NCBI GenBank assembly: GCA_943846655.1
Contig: OX044352.1
Location: 248,001-312,000, forward strand
DNA: 64,000 nt
DNA from: Porticoccus sp002390525
Lineage (GTDB): Bacteria; Pseudomonadota; Gammaproteobacteria; Pseudomonadales; Porticoccaceae
Direction: 5' to 3'
Part shown: positions 17,599-27,647 of the stretch, piece by piece
Numbering within the stretch: the stretch's first letter is position 1
Layout of the letters: every line of letters starts with the position of its first letter
Notes under the pieces: generated by a model
The model's input: only the letters and a program-made list of their open reading frames with translations
Told to the model about the DNA's origin: nothing
The model's database searches: none
Position numbers and translations under genes: made by a program

Positions 17599-17626
17599 AT
17601 TTTTACCTTTTCTGTAGAATGCAAAA

Positions 17627-17875
17627 ATGGAGAGATTTATCAAAAAATCAGACAGCATGAAAGATGTAGCCGAAGTCTTTTGTCCTACCTGTAGGAAGGC
17701 TGTCACTTGGAACAAAAGCTCACTTCATAGACCGTTCTGCTCTATTCGTTGCAAGCAGATCGATTTTGGTGAATGGGCCACGGAAGGTTTTAAAATTCCA
17801 GATAAAGAAAATAACACAGATCTTGGTAACTCGGAAAAAGAGAAGAATGAAGATAGTCAATATCACGATCTATAA
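17627..17875 (+). CDS. yacG: DNA gyrase inhibitor YacG (zinc-binding)
   Basis: 82 residues. Four cysteines at about 19, 22, 38 and 42 (CPTC ... FCSIRC) form the zinc site, followed by the conserved IDFGEWATEGFKIP. YacG binds GyrB and inhibits gyrase in E. coli. The acidic C-terminal tail is variable. A start at the internal ATG 17657 would also give a normal YacG, and neither start has a clear ribosome binding site. Its stop overlaps the end of mutT, which is convergent, by six bases. Confidence 0.9.
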   Translation: MERFIKKSDSMKDVAEVFCPTCRKAVTWNKSSLHRPFCSIRCKQIDFGEWATEGFKIPDKENNTDLGNSEKEKNEDSQYHDL

Positions 17876-18259
17876 CATTTTTATGTTTTCTAGAATACGG
17901 TCGTCTGCCGCCGGAAATTTGTAAGAAATTAATTCATCTATTGAAACCCAAGCAATATCTTGACCCTCATTGCCTATAGCATCACCAGAAAAATTTTTTA
18001 CCATCCACACATCCATAAATATCTGTTTTTCAGGGTAGTCAAAATCAAATTTCATAAATGGAGTTGGATCAATAACAGAAATGGCTAATTCCTCTTCAAG
18101 CTCTCTTCTTAATGCGTCAACAGGTAACTCACCCACTTCTACTTTACCACCAGGAAACTCCCACAAGCATCCTTGGAATAAATGTTTCTTTCTTTTAGAG
18201 ATTAAAATCTTATGATTTGACCTTATAATTAACCCTACAACAACATGCACCCTGTTCAT
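17870..18259 (-). CDS. mutT: 8-oxo-dGTP diphosphatase MutT
   Basis: 129 residues. The Nudix box GGKVEVGELPVDALRRELEEE at about 37-57 fits GX5EX7REUXEEXGU. The N-terminal HVVVGLIIRSNHKILISKRK, CLWEFPGGKVE and the length match MutT, which removes oxidised guanine nucleotides. The ATG at 18259 overlaps the argJ stop by one base (TGATG); a TTG one codon upstream is possible. No thiamine phosphate synthase-like C-terminal fusion, which some gammaproteobacterial MutT proteins have, is present. Confidence 0.9.
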   Translation of the reverse strand: MNRVHVVVGLIIRSNHKILISKRKKHLFQGCLWEFPGGKVEVGELPVDALRRELEEELAISVIDPTPFMKFDFDYPEKQIFMDVWMVKNFSGDAIGNEGQDIAWVSIDELISYKFPAADDRILENIKML

Positions 18260-19476
18260 CAACTTCGATATTCTGAATTTATTTTGATATAGTCATGCGA
18301 CAAATCCGTAGTGTAAATTATTTCTGAAGAATCCCCTCGATTAAGATTGATATTAATAGATAAAGATTCCTTATCCATAATCTCTTGACCAAAATTTTCC
18401 ATATAGCTAGAAGCCCTTCCTCCGTTCTCAGCAATAAGAACATCGTCAAGATAAATCTGTATTTTTTTAATGTCTAGATCTAATACTCCTGACATGCCAA
18501 TTGCTGAGAGAATTCTTCCCCAATTTGGATCGGAAGCAAAAAGAGCAGTCTTTACCAATGATGATTCAGCTATCGAGTAGCCTACCCGTAAGCATTCCGA
18601 TGCTGTCTTTCCAGAAGATACTCTCACTGTAACGAACTTAGTTGCCCCTTCTCCATCTTGAACGACCTGACAAGCTAGAGATAAAAAAATATCCTTTAGA
18701 TTGTCTATAAATATTTTCTGGTCATCTAAAGATAATTCAGAAAAATCTACTCCAGACAATCCTGTTGCAACCAAAATTGCCGAGTCATTGGTAGACATAT
18801 CTCCATCAACAGTAATTCGATTAAAGGAGCAATCTACTGCGTTTCTGATAATCTCTTTAATTAATTCTTGGTCAATTGCAATATCTGTAGCAATATAAGT
18901 TAGCATGGTAGCCATATCTGGCCTTATCATCCCAGAGCCTTTTGCTATACCTGTAATAATAATATTTTTCTCACTCAGCTTTAACTTAACACTAGCTCCT
19001 TTTGGCCTTGTATCAGTGGTAAGTATAGACATTGCAGCTGTATCCCAACCATTTTCAGATAGTGAAGACAGTGCTGATGGTAGAGCTGAAATAATTTTTT
19101 CAATAGGCAGATATTCACCAATAACGCCAGTAGAGAAAGGTAAAACTGTTTCCTTGTTTACCGACATAGACTTTGCGAGAGACTCACAAATAGACTCTGC
19201 ATGCTGTCTACCTAAATCCCCAGTTCCAGCGTTAGCATTACCAGTATTGGTAACTAAATAACGAATTTTATTTGAATAGATCCGCTCTTTAGCAAGCTTA
19301 ACTGGTGCTGCGCAAAACAAGTTTTTTGTAAATGATCCACCAACAGTACTTCCCTCAGCTAACTCCATAACAACTAAATCTTTTTTTCCTGATTTTTTGA
19401 TGCCTGCACTTGAAGCACCTAATCTAAAGCCAGGTACAGGATACATTTTTGGAAAAAAATCTTTACCAACAGCCAT
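18259..19476 (-). CDS. argJ: bifunctional glutamate N-acetyltransferase / ornithine acetyltransferase
   Basis: 405 residues. ArgJ recycles the acetyl group between ornithine and glutamate in arginine synthesis. The self-cleavage site is visible as PDMATMLTY: the precursor is cut before T190, which becomes the N-terminal nucleophile of the beta chain. GSGMIRPDMA, TVDGDMSTNDS and GDPNWGR-type sequence (ASDPNWGRILSA) are conserved family blocks. A possible GAGA ribosome binding site precedes the ATG. The gene sits between secA and mutT as in Pseudomonas, with mutT coupled downstream. Confidence 0.95.
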   Translation of the reverse strand: MAVGKDFFPKMYPVPGFRLGASSAGIKKSGKKDLVVMELAEGSTVGGSFTKNLFCAAPVKLAKERIYSNKIRYLVTNTGNANAGTGDLGRQHAESICESLAKSMSVNKETVLPFSTGVIGEYLPIEKIISALPSALSSLSENGWDTAAMSILTTDTRPKGASVKLKLSEKNIIITGIAKGSGMIRPDMATMLTYIATDIAIDQELIKEIIRNAVDCSFNRITVDGDMSTNDSAILVATGLSGVDFSELSLDDQKIFIDNLKDIFLSLACQVVQDGEGATKFVTVRVSSGKTASECLRVGYSIAESSLVKTALFASDPNWGRILSAIGMSGVLDLDIKKIQIYLDDVLIAENGGRASSYMENFGQEIMDKESLSININLNRGDSSEIIYTTDLSHDYIKINSEYRS

Positions 19477-19525
19477 ACATTTCTCACAATAACTTTAATA
19501 TTACATTAAAATAAAAACTGTTTTT

Positions 19526-22234
19526 TTATTTTAATTTACCACAACATTGTTTGAATTTTTTTCCATTACCACAAGGGCAAGGGTCATTTCTTCCAATCTT
19601 TTGGGTTGGTCTAATAAATGGTTTTATTGAGGTTGATTTTTGAGTGGCATCAATTTTAGGTTTAGCAGCGCTAATAGATGAAACAGAGTCATGTTGCATT
19701 TTAAGGTTCTGTTTCTGCTGACTTTCTCTCTTTATACGCTCTAATTCCTCAATTTCATCACGGCTCCGAACTTCCGCCTTGCTCAAAAAGCGAATGGTCT
19801 CCGATTTTATATTCTCCAACATCTGCTGAAATAACTCAAAAGATTCACGTTTATATTCTTGTCTTGGATTTTTTTGTGCGTAAGCTCGAAGATTTATACC
19901 CTGTCGCAAATAATCCATCCGAGATAAATGCTCTTTCCATAAAGTATCTAAAACCTGGAGCATTAGCTGTCTTTCAATCATGTGAATGTCCGCACCAACC
20001 GAAGATACTTTTTTTGCATATGCATCTTTTGACATTTCTTGAATTTTTAATCGAATAGATTCTTCATTTAAAAGATCATCATTATTTAACCAATCTTGAA
20101 CTTTTATTTCTAAATTATAATTTGCCAAAAAGTGTTTTTCTAATCCTAAGACATCCCATTGCTCCATTAGACTTTCAGGAGGGAGATAATAGCTGATTGA
20201 AGTGTCAACCACATCTTCTCTAATTTTTTCTATAATATCACTAATATCATCTTCTTCTAAAAGTTCGTTTCTTTGTTGGTATATAACTTGTCTCTGATCG
20301 TTTGCAACATCGTCATATTCTAGTAAATTTTTACGCATGTCATAATTTCTACCTTCAACTTTCTTTTGAGCTTTTTCAATAGCACCAGTAACCATTCGAT
20401 GTTCAATTGACTCTCCTTTTTTCATACCTAATGAGCGCATCATATTTTTTACACTATCTGAAGCAAATAACCTCATTAATGGATCTTCCATAGACAGATA
20501 AAAACGTGATAAGCCAGGATCTCCTTGTCTACCAGCTCTGCCTCGTAATTGGTTATCAATTCGTCTTGATTCATGGCGCTCCGTACACAAGATATGTAGG
20601 CCTCCAGCCTCAATCACTTTATCATGTCGAATTTTCCATTCAGCTTTTATAAGTTTTATTTTGTCTTCGTTAGTGGTTTTTTGCTCTGATAAAAGAGCCT
20701 CCCAGTTACCACCAAGAACTATATCAGTTCCACGACCAGCCATATTTGTTGCAATAGTTACTGTTCCAGGTATCCCTGCCTGAGAAATTATTTGTGCTTC
20801 TTTTTCATGGTGTTTTGCATTTAAAACTTGGTGTGGAATTTTTGCTTTTTCCAATCTTGCTGACATCTCTTCTGAGCTCTCAATAGTTGCTGTACCAACC
20901 AATACTGGTGCATTTTTCGCAATACATGATTTAACATCGGCAACTACTGCATCATATTTTTCATCTGTCGTAAGATAAATCAAATCATTCAGATCTACCC
21001 TGGCCACTGGAAGATTTGTCGGTATAACAACTACTGGTAATCCATATATCTGGTGAAATTCATATGCTTCAGTATCGGCTGTTCCCGTCATACCTGACAA
21101 TTTATCATAAAGACGAAAGTAGTTTTGAAACGTAGTGGATGCCATAGTTTGACTTTCACTCTGGATATCAACACCTTCTTTTGCCTCTATCGCCTGATGG
21201 AGGCCCTCCGATAGTCTTCTCCCAGGCATAGTTCTACCGGTATGCTCATCAATTAAAATAACTTGTTTGTCTTTTACAATATATTCAATATTTTTGCTAA
21301 AAAGATGATGGGCCTTGAGAGCTGATTGAATATGATGCAAAAGTGATAAATTGATAGAATTATAAAGACTATCATTCTTTTGAAGTAAGCTTTCACTCTC
21401 TAAAATAAGTTCTATTTTGCAATGGCCGTCTTCTGTGAGTTCAACCTGTCGCATTTTTTCATCTATAGTAAAATCACCTGATTTTTCCTCCGTAGACGGT
21501 AATAAAGTTGAAATTAACTTATTGATTTTTATATACAGGGATGAACTATCTTCTGCAGCTCCAGAGATAATCAGTGGTGTTCTCGCTTCATCAATAAGGA
21601 TTGAATCAACTTCATCGATAACAGCAAAATTTAGTCCTCGCTGTAACTTGTCCTCGGTGCGCAGAATCATATTATCACGGAGGTAATCGAACCCAAATTC
21701 ATTATTCGTTCCAAATGTAATATCTGCGCGATAAGCTATTAATTTTTCCTCTGGAGTCATACCTGACGAAATAACTCCAACTTTCATACCCAGTAATTCG
21801 TATATAGGTGCCATCCATTCTGCATCTCTATTAGCCAAATAATCATTGACTGTAACTATGTGTACTCCTTCCCCACTAAGACTATTAAGATATGCAGGTA
21901 AAGTGGCCATGAGTGTTTTACCTTCACCAGTCCTCATCTCTGCAATTCGACCTTCATGGAGCACAACTCCTCCAATCATTTGGACGTCAAAATGCCTCAG
22001 TCCCAAAGTTCTCTTGGCTGACTCCCTTACAATAGCGAAAGCTTCTGGAAGAATTTGATCTAGTGACTCACCATCCTTAAACCTAAGCTGAAATTCTTCT
22101 GTTTTTTTTCTCAGAAGATCATCTTCCAATAAAGAAACTTGATTTTCAAAAGAATTTATTCGGTCTACGATTTTTCGTATTCTTTTAACTTCTCTCTCAT
22201 TTTTACTACCAAAAAGTTTTGCAAAAAATTTCAT
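19526..22234 (-). CDS. secA: preprotein translocase ATPase SecA
   Basis: 902 residues, close to the E. coli 901. SecA drives export of unfolded proteins through SecYEG. Walker A RTGEGKT is at 101-107, the DEVDSILIDEARTPLI Walker B region is near 208, the helicase-like IATNMAGRGTDI is near 500 and RGRAGRQGDPG near 570. The C-terminal zinc motif CPCGNGKKFKQCC (residues 886-898) for SecB binding is intact after a K/S/Q-rich linker. A GGA ribosome binding site precedes the ATG. The 205 bases upstream show no secM-like gene, so arrest-peptide control as in E. coli is not evident here. Confidence 0.98.
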   Translation of the reverse strand: MKFFAKLFGSKNEREVKRIRKIVDRINSFENQVSLLEDDLLRKKTEEFQLRFKDGESLDQILPEAFAIVRESAKRTLGLRHFDVQMIGGVVLHEGRIAEMRTGEGKTLMATLPAYLNSLSGEGVHIVTVNDYLANRDAEWMAPIYELLGMKVGVISSGMTPEEKLIAYRADITFGTNNEFGFDYLRDNMILRTEDKLQRGLNFAVIDEVDSILIDEARTPLIISGAAEDSSSLYIKINKLISTLLPSTEEKSGDFTIDEKMRQVELTEDGHCKIELILESESLLQKNDSLYNSINLSLLHHIQSALKAHHLFSKNIEYIVKDKQVILIDEHTGRTMPGRRLSEGLHQAIEAKEGVDIQSESQTMASTTFQNYFRLYDKLSGMTGTADTEAYEFHQIYGLPVVVIPTNLPVARVDLNDLIYLTTDEKYDAVVADVKSCIAKNAPVLVGTATIESSEEMSARLEKAKIPHQVLNAKHHEKEAQIISQAGIPGTVTIATNMAGRGTDIVLGGNWEALLSEQKTTNEDKIKLIKAEWKIRHDKVIEAGGLHILCTERHESRRIDNQLRGRAGRQGDPGLSRFYLSMEDPLMRLFASDSVKNMMRSLGMKKGESIEHRMVTGAIEKAQKKVEGRNYDMRKNLLEYDDVANDQRQVIYQQRNELLEEDDISDIIEKIREDVVDTSISYYLPPESLMEQWDVLGLEKHFLANYNLEIKVQDWLNNDDLLNEESIRLKIQEMSKDAYAKKVSSVGADIHMIERQLMLQVLDTLWKEHLSRMDYLRQGINLRAYAQKNPRQEYKRESFELFQQMLENIKSETIRFLSKAEVRSRDEIEELERIKRESQQKQNLKMQHDSVSSISAAKPKIDATQKSTSIKPFIRPTQKIGRNDPCPCGNGKKFKQCCGKLK

Positions 22235-22439
22235 TTTTGTTCCAGAGTGATTCTGATCAAATAATTAATCTATTTAGAACAGTAAATATTTACATAGCTA
22301 TAAAAAACCACATTGCTAAAATTACATGGGTATACAGTACAGACGCTCCCATGAATTAGTCTAGATTTAGTGTAGATTCTTTTAAACGTACCATCTTTTG
22401 TTACAAGTCATCATACTTAATTATTAATATTTGACTCAT

Positions 22440-23354
22440 TTATGCTGTCAGTAAAGGTTTTGTGTAAGAAATTGGAACCTCATCTTCATTATTTTCAAAG
22501 GTAACTAGCTCCCAAGCATCTTTTTCTGAAATCAATTTCCTTAAAAGCGCATTATTAAGACCATGTCCAGACTTATGGCCAACATACTCACCGATGAGGC
22601 TATTTCCTAATAAATATAAATCACCAATTGCATCTAAAATTTTATGCTTAACAAATTCGTCCTCGTAACGAAGTCCATCCTCGTTCAAAACCTGAAATTC
22701 ATCGACTACAATAGCGTTATCCATACTCCCGCCACGAGCTAGTCCCTGGGATCTCAAGTACTCAATTTCATGCATAAAACCAAATGTACGTGCTCGACTA
22801 ACTTCCTTTACAAAGGAGGTTGTAGAGAAATCAACTGAGGTTTGAAGAGTTCGATTACTAAAAGCTGGGTGATCAAAATCGATAGAAAACCCTACTTTAA
22901 AGCCATTAAAAGGTTTGAAGGATGCACTTTTATCTCCATCATCTACTGTTATCTCTCTTTTTATTCGTATAAATTTCTTCGGTTTCTCTTGTTCTTTTAT
23001 GCCTGCTGACTGAAGTAAAAAAACAAACGGACTAGCACTACCATCCATTATAGGTACTTCTGGGGCGGTAATATCAATGATAGCGTTATCTATACCTAAA
23101 CCAGCCATAGCTGATAATAAATGTTCAACTGTTGACACGCGAACTGCACCTTTAGTTAAAGTTGTCGAGAGCATTGTATCTCCAACATTTTCTGCTATTG
23201 CATTTATTTCTACTGGTGGATTTAAATCAGAGCGTCGAAAAATAATACCTGTATCAACTGGAGCTGGATGGAGTGTGAGAAAAACTTTTTCTCCAGTATG
23301 AAGACCTATTCCGGTGGCCTGTATCATATTATTTAGTGTACGCTGTCTCATCAT
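22440..23354 (-). CDS. lpxC: UDP-3-O-acyl-N-acetylglucosamine deacetylase
   Basis: About 304 residues. LpxC is the zinc deacetylase committing to lipid A synthesis. STVEHLLSA near 74, KHKILDAIGDL near 233 and SGHGLNN near 260 supply the zinc ligands and catalytic histidine. The frame is open from 23387, but the upstream 11 codons have no counterpart in the family, while MMRQRTLNN..QATGIGLHTG from 23354 aligns with the E. coli start. The ribosome binding site there is weak (AAGAAAG). It is the last gene of the division cluster, after ftsZ. A 205-bp gap before secA shows no terminator. Confidence 0.95.
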   Translation of the reverse strand: MMRQRTLNNMIQATGIGLHTGEKVFLTLHPAPVDTGIIFRRSDLNPPVEINAIAENVGDTMLSTTLTKGAVRVSTVEHLLSAMAGLGIDNAIIDITAPEVPIMDGSASPFVFLLQSAGIKEQEKPKKFIRIKREITVDDGDKSASFKPFNGFKVGFSIDFDHPAFSNRTLQTSVDFSTTSFVKEVSRARTFGFMHEIEYLRSQGLARGGSMDNAIVVDEFQVLNEDGLRYEDEFVKHKILDAIGDLYLLGNSLIGEYVGHKSGHGLNNALLRKLISEKDAWELVTFENNEDEVPISYTKPLLTA

Positions 23355-23424
23355 CTTTCTTATTTTCCAAGATATTCTTTCCAACATAAAATAAAGTTAT
23401 ACTAGACTCAAATAATACAGTACC

Positions 23425-24618
23425 TTAATCAGCCTGACAGCGCAAAAATGCTGGAATATCAAGATAATCCTCTGAATCGACTGATAAGTCTTTATCTACA
23501 TCTGAATCTGAATCTTCATCTGATAATTTGTTCCCATTACGGAGTATAGTGGGTCTTTCAATTTCAGCCCAATTTATTTCGCCTCCTGAGCTAGTTTTTG
23601 TTTCGATTTTTTGTATATCTTCTTCTGGGTGATCTACTTCAACAGGGATAAACATTGGTTTATCTTCAAGACTTAAACCTGTAGCAACTACGGTAACTCT
23701 AAGGATATCATCTAGGGAAGGGTCAATAACAGTTCCAACTACCACAGTAGCGTTCTCAGAACTAAGATCGTTGGCCCTCTCCAAAATATCATTATATTCA
23801 CCTAGAGTGACGTCCTCTCCAGCTGTTATGTTTACCAATATACCTTTGGCTCCTTGCAAATTTATATCTTCAAGTAACGGACTTTGTATAGCTTTTTCAG
23901 CTGCCTCAATAGCTCTATCTAATCCTGATGCTTCACCTGTTCCCATCATAGCTTGTCCCATCTCAGACATAACTGCTTTAACATCTGCAAAATCCATATT
24001 AATAAGGCCGGGTCTTATCATTAAGTCAGCAATTCCTTTAACTGCACCTAAAAGGACATCATTTGCTGCACTAAATGCATCAAGTAGAGTTGCAGATCTA
24101 CCTAAAACCTCAAGAAGTTTCTCATTTGGTACTGTTATAAGAGAGTCGACTTTTTCTTTAAGTTCTTTCAATCCTTCTTCTGCGACAGTCATCCTCTTTT
24201 TCCCCTCCCAAACAAAAGGACGAGTAACTACAGCAACTGAAAGGATCCCTAAATCTTTAGCTATATCGGCAACAATTGGTGCAGCTCCAGTTCCAGTACC
24301 ACCTCCCATACCAGCAGTAATAAAGACCATATCAGCGCCAACTAGCGCTTCAGAAATTCGTTCACGATCCTCTAATGCTGCTTGGCGACCAACTTCTGGG
24401 TTGGCGCCTGCACCTAATCCTTTAGTAAGACCGCTACCAATCTGTAAAATTGTAGCATCGATGTCTTGAAGTGCTTGCGCGTCGGTATTTGCAGATATAA
24501 ATTCAACACCAGTTACGCCACTTTTAATCATATGTTTCAGGGCATTGCCACCTCCACCCCCAACACCTACTACTCTTATTTCTGCACTATCTAGTGTATT
24601 ATCTATTATATGAAACAT
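23425..24618 (-). CDS. ftsZ: cell division protein FtsZ
   Basis: 397 residues. This tubulin-like GTPase forms the Z ring. The GTP-binding signature GGGTGTG is at 105-111, the synergy (T7) loop NMDFADVKAVM is near 207, and the C-terminal peptide DYLDIPAFLRCQAD, which binds FtsA and ZipA, ends the protein after an acidic D/S-rich linker. A GAGGT ribosome binding site precedes the ATG by 8 bases. It lies downstream of ftsA within the cluster and upstream of lpxC. Confidence 0.98.
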   Translation of the reverse strand: MFHIIDNTLDSAEIRVVGVGGGGGNALKHMIKSGVTGVEFISANTDAQALQDIDATILQIGSGLTKGLGAGANPEVGRQAALEDRERISEALVGADMVFITAGMGGGTGTGAAPIVADIAKDLGILSVAVVTRPFVWEGKKRMTVAEEGLKELKEKVDSLITVPNEKLLEVLGRSATLLDAFSAANDVLLGAVKGIADLMIRPGLINMDFADVKAVMSEMGQAMMGTGEASGLDRAIEAAEKAIQSPLLEDINLQGAKGILVNITAGEDVTLGEYNDILERANDLSSENATVVVGTVIDPSLDDILRVTVVATGLSLEDKPMFIPVEVDHPEEDIQKIETKTSSGGEINWAEIERPTILRNGNKLSDEDSDSDVDKDLSVDSEDYLDIPAFLRCQAD

Positions 24619-24656
24619 AACTTTTACCTCTTATTTAATCTTAAATATAAAATTAT

Positions 24657-25895
24657 CTATAAACTTTCCTGAAACCAGCTTTTTACTGTCCCCACAAAAC
24701 CTTTCCCACCATTTTTTGACCCCCTGCCCGGAACAGAACCCTCTAAAAGTTGCTGTTCGCCATATAAAACTAGTCCTACGCCTGTTGAGTAAATTGGATT
24801 ATTAACTATTTCAGATAGCCCCTTGGTATTTTGTGGTGACCCCACTCTTACTGGCATATGAAATATTTCTTCTGCAAGCTCAATTACACCCTCCATTTTT
24901 GATGTTCCACCAGTAAGAACCATCCCTGCCGCTACAAGATTTTCAAACCCACTTCGACGTAGCTCTGCTTGAACTAGTGAGAATAATTCTTCATATCTTG
25001 GTTCAACAACCTCAGCTAAAGCTTGCCGAGATAAATCTCGAGGCGGTCGATCCCCAACACTTGGGACCTTAATAGTTTCCTCAGCAGCTGTTAATTTTGC
25101 TAAAGCACATGCATATTTAATCTTTAGTTCTTCAGCATGCGCTGTAGGTGTTCTGAGTGCATGAGCGATATCGTTAGTCACCTGATCACCTGCGATAGGT
25201 ATTACACCAGTATGTCGAATTGCACCATCAGAAAAGATTGCTATATCAGTAGTGCCTCCACCAATATCTACCAAACATACACCAAGTTGCTTTTCATCTT
25301 CAGTCAACACAGCATAGCTTGAGGCGAGCTGCTCTAGAATAATATCGTCAACCTCCAAATTACATCTACGAATACATTTTTTTATATTTTGTGCAGCATT
25401 TGCTGCACAGGTAACAAGATGAACTTTTGATTCTAGGCGAACACCAGACATACCAAGTGGTTCATGGACTCCCTCCTGATTATCAATGATATATTCTTGA
25501 GGTAAAACATGGAGAATTTCTTGATCAGCAGGAATAGCCACAGCTCTTGCTGCATCTATTACTCTCTCTATATCTAGAGGCAAAACCTCTTGATCCCGAA
25601 TCGCGACTATACCATGGGAATTTAAGCTTCGAATATGGCTCCCAGCAATACCTACAAAAACCGAATGTATATTACAGTCCCCCATTAACTCTGCTTCCTC
25701 AATAGCACGCTGTATAGAATTAACAGTTGCCTCTATATTTACAACTACACCTTTTTTTAACCCAGAAGATGGTTGTAATCCTGCTCCTATTATTTCTAAA
25801 GCTCCCTCTGGACTTACCACTCCGACAATAGCTGCGACTTTCGAGGTTCCAATATCTAACCCAACTATCATTTGCTCTTCGTTTGTATTAGCCAT
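24657..25895 (-). CDS. ftsA: cell division protein FtsA
   Basis: 412 residues. FtsA is an actin-like ATPase that tethers FtsZ to the membrane. Phosphate-binding GLDIGTSKVAAIVG is near residue 10-23, CLVDIGGGTTDIAIF near 205, and GMVLTGGTSKMEGV near 330. The C-terminal helix GFVGTVKSWFQESL is the amphipathic membrane-targeting sequence. I chose the ATG at 25895 because GAGG lies six bases before it; the open frame starts four codons earlier at 25907 without a ribosome binding site. A glycine-rich linker (PGRGSKNGGKG) precedes the helix. Confidence 0.96.
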   Translation of the reverse strand: MANTNEEQMIVGLDIGTSKVAAIVGVVSPEGALEIIGAGLQPSSGLKKGVVVNIEATVNSIQRAIEEAELMGDCNIHSVFVGIAGSHIRSLNSHGIVAIRDQEVLPLDIERVIDAARAVAIPADQEILHVLPQEYIIDNQEGVHEPLGMSGVRLESKVHLVTCAANAAQNIKKCIRRCNLEVDDIILEQLASSYAVLTEDEKQLGVCLVDIGGGTTDIAIFSDGAIRHTGVIPIAGDQVTNDIAHALRTPTAHAEELKIKYACALAKLTAAEETIKVPSVGDRPPRDLSRQALAEVVEPRYEELFSLVQAELRRSGFENLVAAGMVLTGGTSKMEGVIELAEEIFHMPVRVGSPQNTKGLSEIVNNPIYSTGVGLVLYGEQQLLEGSVPGRGSKNGGKGFVGTVKSWFQESL

Positions 25896-25916
25896 CTTTG
25901 ACCTCATTTAAATTAT

Positions 25917-26681
25917 TTATTTCCATCTCACAGCTATCCCATTGTCATATCTAATATCAACTCCATCCATATCAGTGCTGCTACTTTTCAAGGTCGCCAT
26001 CCATATAATTAAAAACCGACGTATTTTTTCAATTATCTGATCACGGCCAATTAAAATCTCAAGTCCATTAGATAAGGTTAATTTCCAAATACCCTGATTG
26101 TTATAGCTCAATTCTATAATTTTCAAACCTGCAGGCCGCAATAATAGACTAATCTCTTGATAGGTATTCATGATTAGTCGCTCAGAATTTTCCACTCCTG
26201 TCAGTACGGGCAAACTAGATAAATTTCTATTATTCAGATCTAGTATCTCACCCCTATCATTAAGAAAATTTCTATCTCCCCATCTTGCTAATGGAACCTC
26301 TTCAATTACTTTAACTTCTATACCGCTTGGCCACTTCCGTCTAACAAACGCTCTCTCTATCCAAGGGTGTGACTCAAGAAGAGAAGTTATTTTCATTAGA
26401 TCTGAACTTAAAATCTTCGAATCAGAGACTGTAGTTATAATTAATTCTTTTACTTCTTTTTTTTCAATATTGCTGAAAGTGCCAAAAACCGAAATATTAT
26501 TAATAGGTATGTCAAATTTGACAAAAAGATATTTAGCACTCCATATCATAGCAATGCCTATAATGACGATCGGTAGAATTTTTACTCCCTTAAAAAACCA
26601 ATTAAGCCAATCACGCAAAAGGTGATAACGATCTTGCAATCTGAGGTCTCTGTTTCCTATTCGATTTATATGTGTTTTCAC
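25917..26681 (-). CDS. ftsQ: cell division protein FtsQ
   Basis: 254 residues: a short cytoplasmic tail, one transmembrane helix at about 34-54 (ILPIVIIGIAMIWSAKYLF), a POTRA domain beginning FDIPINNISVFGTFSNI, and the conserved LESHPWIERAFVRRKWPSGIEVKVIEEVPLARW that links POTRA to the beta domain. FtsQ recruits FtsL and FtsB to the septum. It starts with GTG at 26681 with AGGA about 11 bases upstream. The gene is 34 bases downstream of ddl and 21 bases upstream of the chosen ftsA start. Confidence 0.93.
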   Translation of the reverse strand: MKTHINRIGNRDLRLQDRYHLLRDWLNWFFKGVKILPIVIIGIAMIWSAKYLFVKFDIPINNISVFGTFSNIEKKEVKELIITTVSDSKILSSDLMKITSLLESHPWIERAFVRRKWPSGIEVKVIEEVPLARWGDRNFLNDRGEILDLNNRNLSSLPVLTGVENSERLIMNTYQEISLLLRPAGLKIIELSYNNQGIWKLTLSNGLEILIGRDQIIEKIRRFLIIWMATLKSSSTDMDGVDIRYDNGIAVRWK

Positions 26682-26715
26682 GTTTCAGTGTTTCCTATCA
26701 ATAATTAACAGATAA

Positions 26716-27642
26716 TTACATTGAGCTATCTAAAATCTTAAGTACTAGTTCATCGAAACTATATCCTGCTGCTGCTGCTGCCATTGGCACCAAACTATGG
26801 TCGGTCATTCCTGGAACGGTGTTGATCTCTAGAACAAAAAACTCACCATGTGAGTTTGTCATTACATCAACACGACCCCATCCGGTACATCCAAGGCTCT
26901 CGAAAGACTGTATCGCTAGCCTCATGAGTTCTTTTTCTTTTTTTTCATTTAGCTCACATGGGTATCTGTATATAGTTTCTTCAGAGAGATATTTAGCAGA
27001 ATAATCATAAAATTCATGGCTAGTCTCAAGCTTAATAGGAGGGAGGGCTTTTTCATCTAATATAGCAACTGTATATTCTTCTCCCTCGATCCACTGCTCA
27101 GCAATTACTTTATCGTCAAGAATTGACGCTTTCTTCCATGCTTCCTTAAAAGATTTGACATCATTGACCCTGCTCATGCCTAAACTTGAACCTCCTCGTG
27201 CGGGTTTAACAATTATTTCGCCGCCAAGTTTTTTTAGAGTTTCCTTCCAATTAGTTGTTTTTTCTAATAACGAGAACGCCGGTGTTCGAATATTAGATCC
27301 TTTCCAAAAAATTTTACTATGGAGCTTATCCATAGCCGCTGCAGATGCCAAAATGCCACTGCCAGTATAAGGTAAATCATATGACTCTAGAGCACCTTGA
27401 AGCACTCCGTCCTCCCCTCTAGAACCATGCAACATAATTAATGCTCTATCTAATCCATATTTTGGCAGCTGCTCAAAAAATCTTTCATCTATATCTATAG
27501 AAAGGACATCTAGACCAGATCTTACTAATGAATCAGTCACACATTTCCCAGACAATAACGAGATCTCTCTCTCAGCAGATACGCCTCCAGTTAGAACCCC
27601 AACTCGACCATATTTTTTGATTTCTTGTTGCTTGGTTATCAT
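26716..27642 (-). CDS. ddl: D-alanine-D-alanine ligase
   Basis: 308 residues, the DdlB type embedded in the division cluster. It makes the D-Ala-D-Ala dipeptide of peptidoglycan. GVLTGGVSAEREISLLSG is at about 15-32, HGSRGEDGVLQGALES near 73, the ATP-grasp KPARGGSSLGMSRV near 147, and the metal-binding VLEINTVPGMTDHSLVP near 271. The AGGACC ribosome binding site lies at the end of murC, five bases before it. Confidence 0.96.
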   Translation of the reverse strand: MITKQQEIKKYGRVGVLTGGVSAEREISLLSGKCVTDSLVRSGLDVLSIDIDERFFEQLPKYGLDRALIMLHGSRGEDGVLQGALESYDLPYTGSGILASAAAMDKLHSKIFWKGSNIRTPAFSLLEKTTNWKETLKKLGGEIIVKPARGGSSLGMSRVNDVKSFKEAWKKASILDDKVIAEQWIEGEEYTVAILDEKALPPIKLETSHEFYDYSAKYLSEETIYRYPCELNEKKEKELMRLAIQSFESLGCTGWGRVDVMTNSHGEFFVLEINTVPGMTDHSLVPMAAAAAGYSFDELVLKILDSSM

Positions 27643-27647
27643 TTTTT

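Noticed and set aside
22235..22439. Search for a secM-like arrest peptide or terminator between lpxC and secA.
   Set aside because: No open frame with a signal peptide or arrest-like motif and no hairpin with a T tract was found.
23771..24469. A 232-codon plus-strand open frame.
   Set aside because: It is antisense to ftsZ and its composition (S/A/P-rich) is that of a shadow of a conserved gene.
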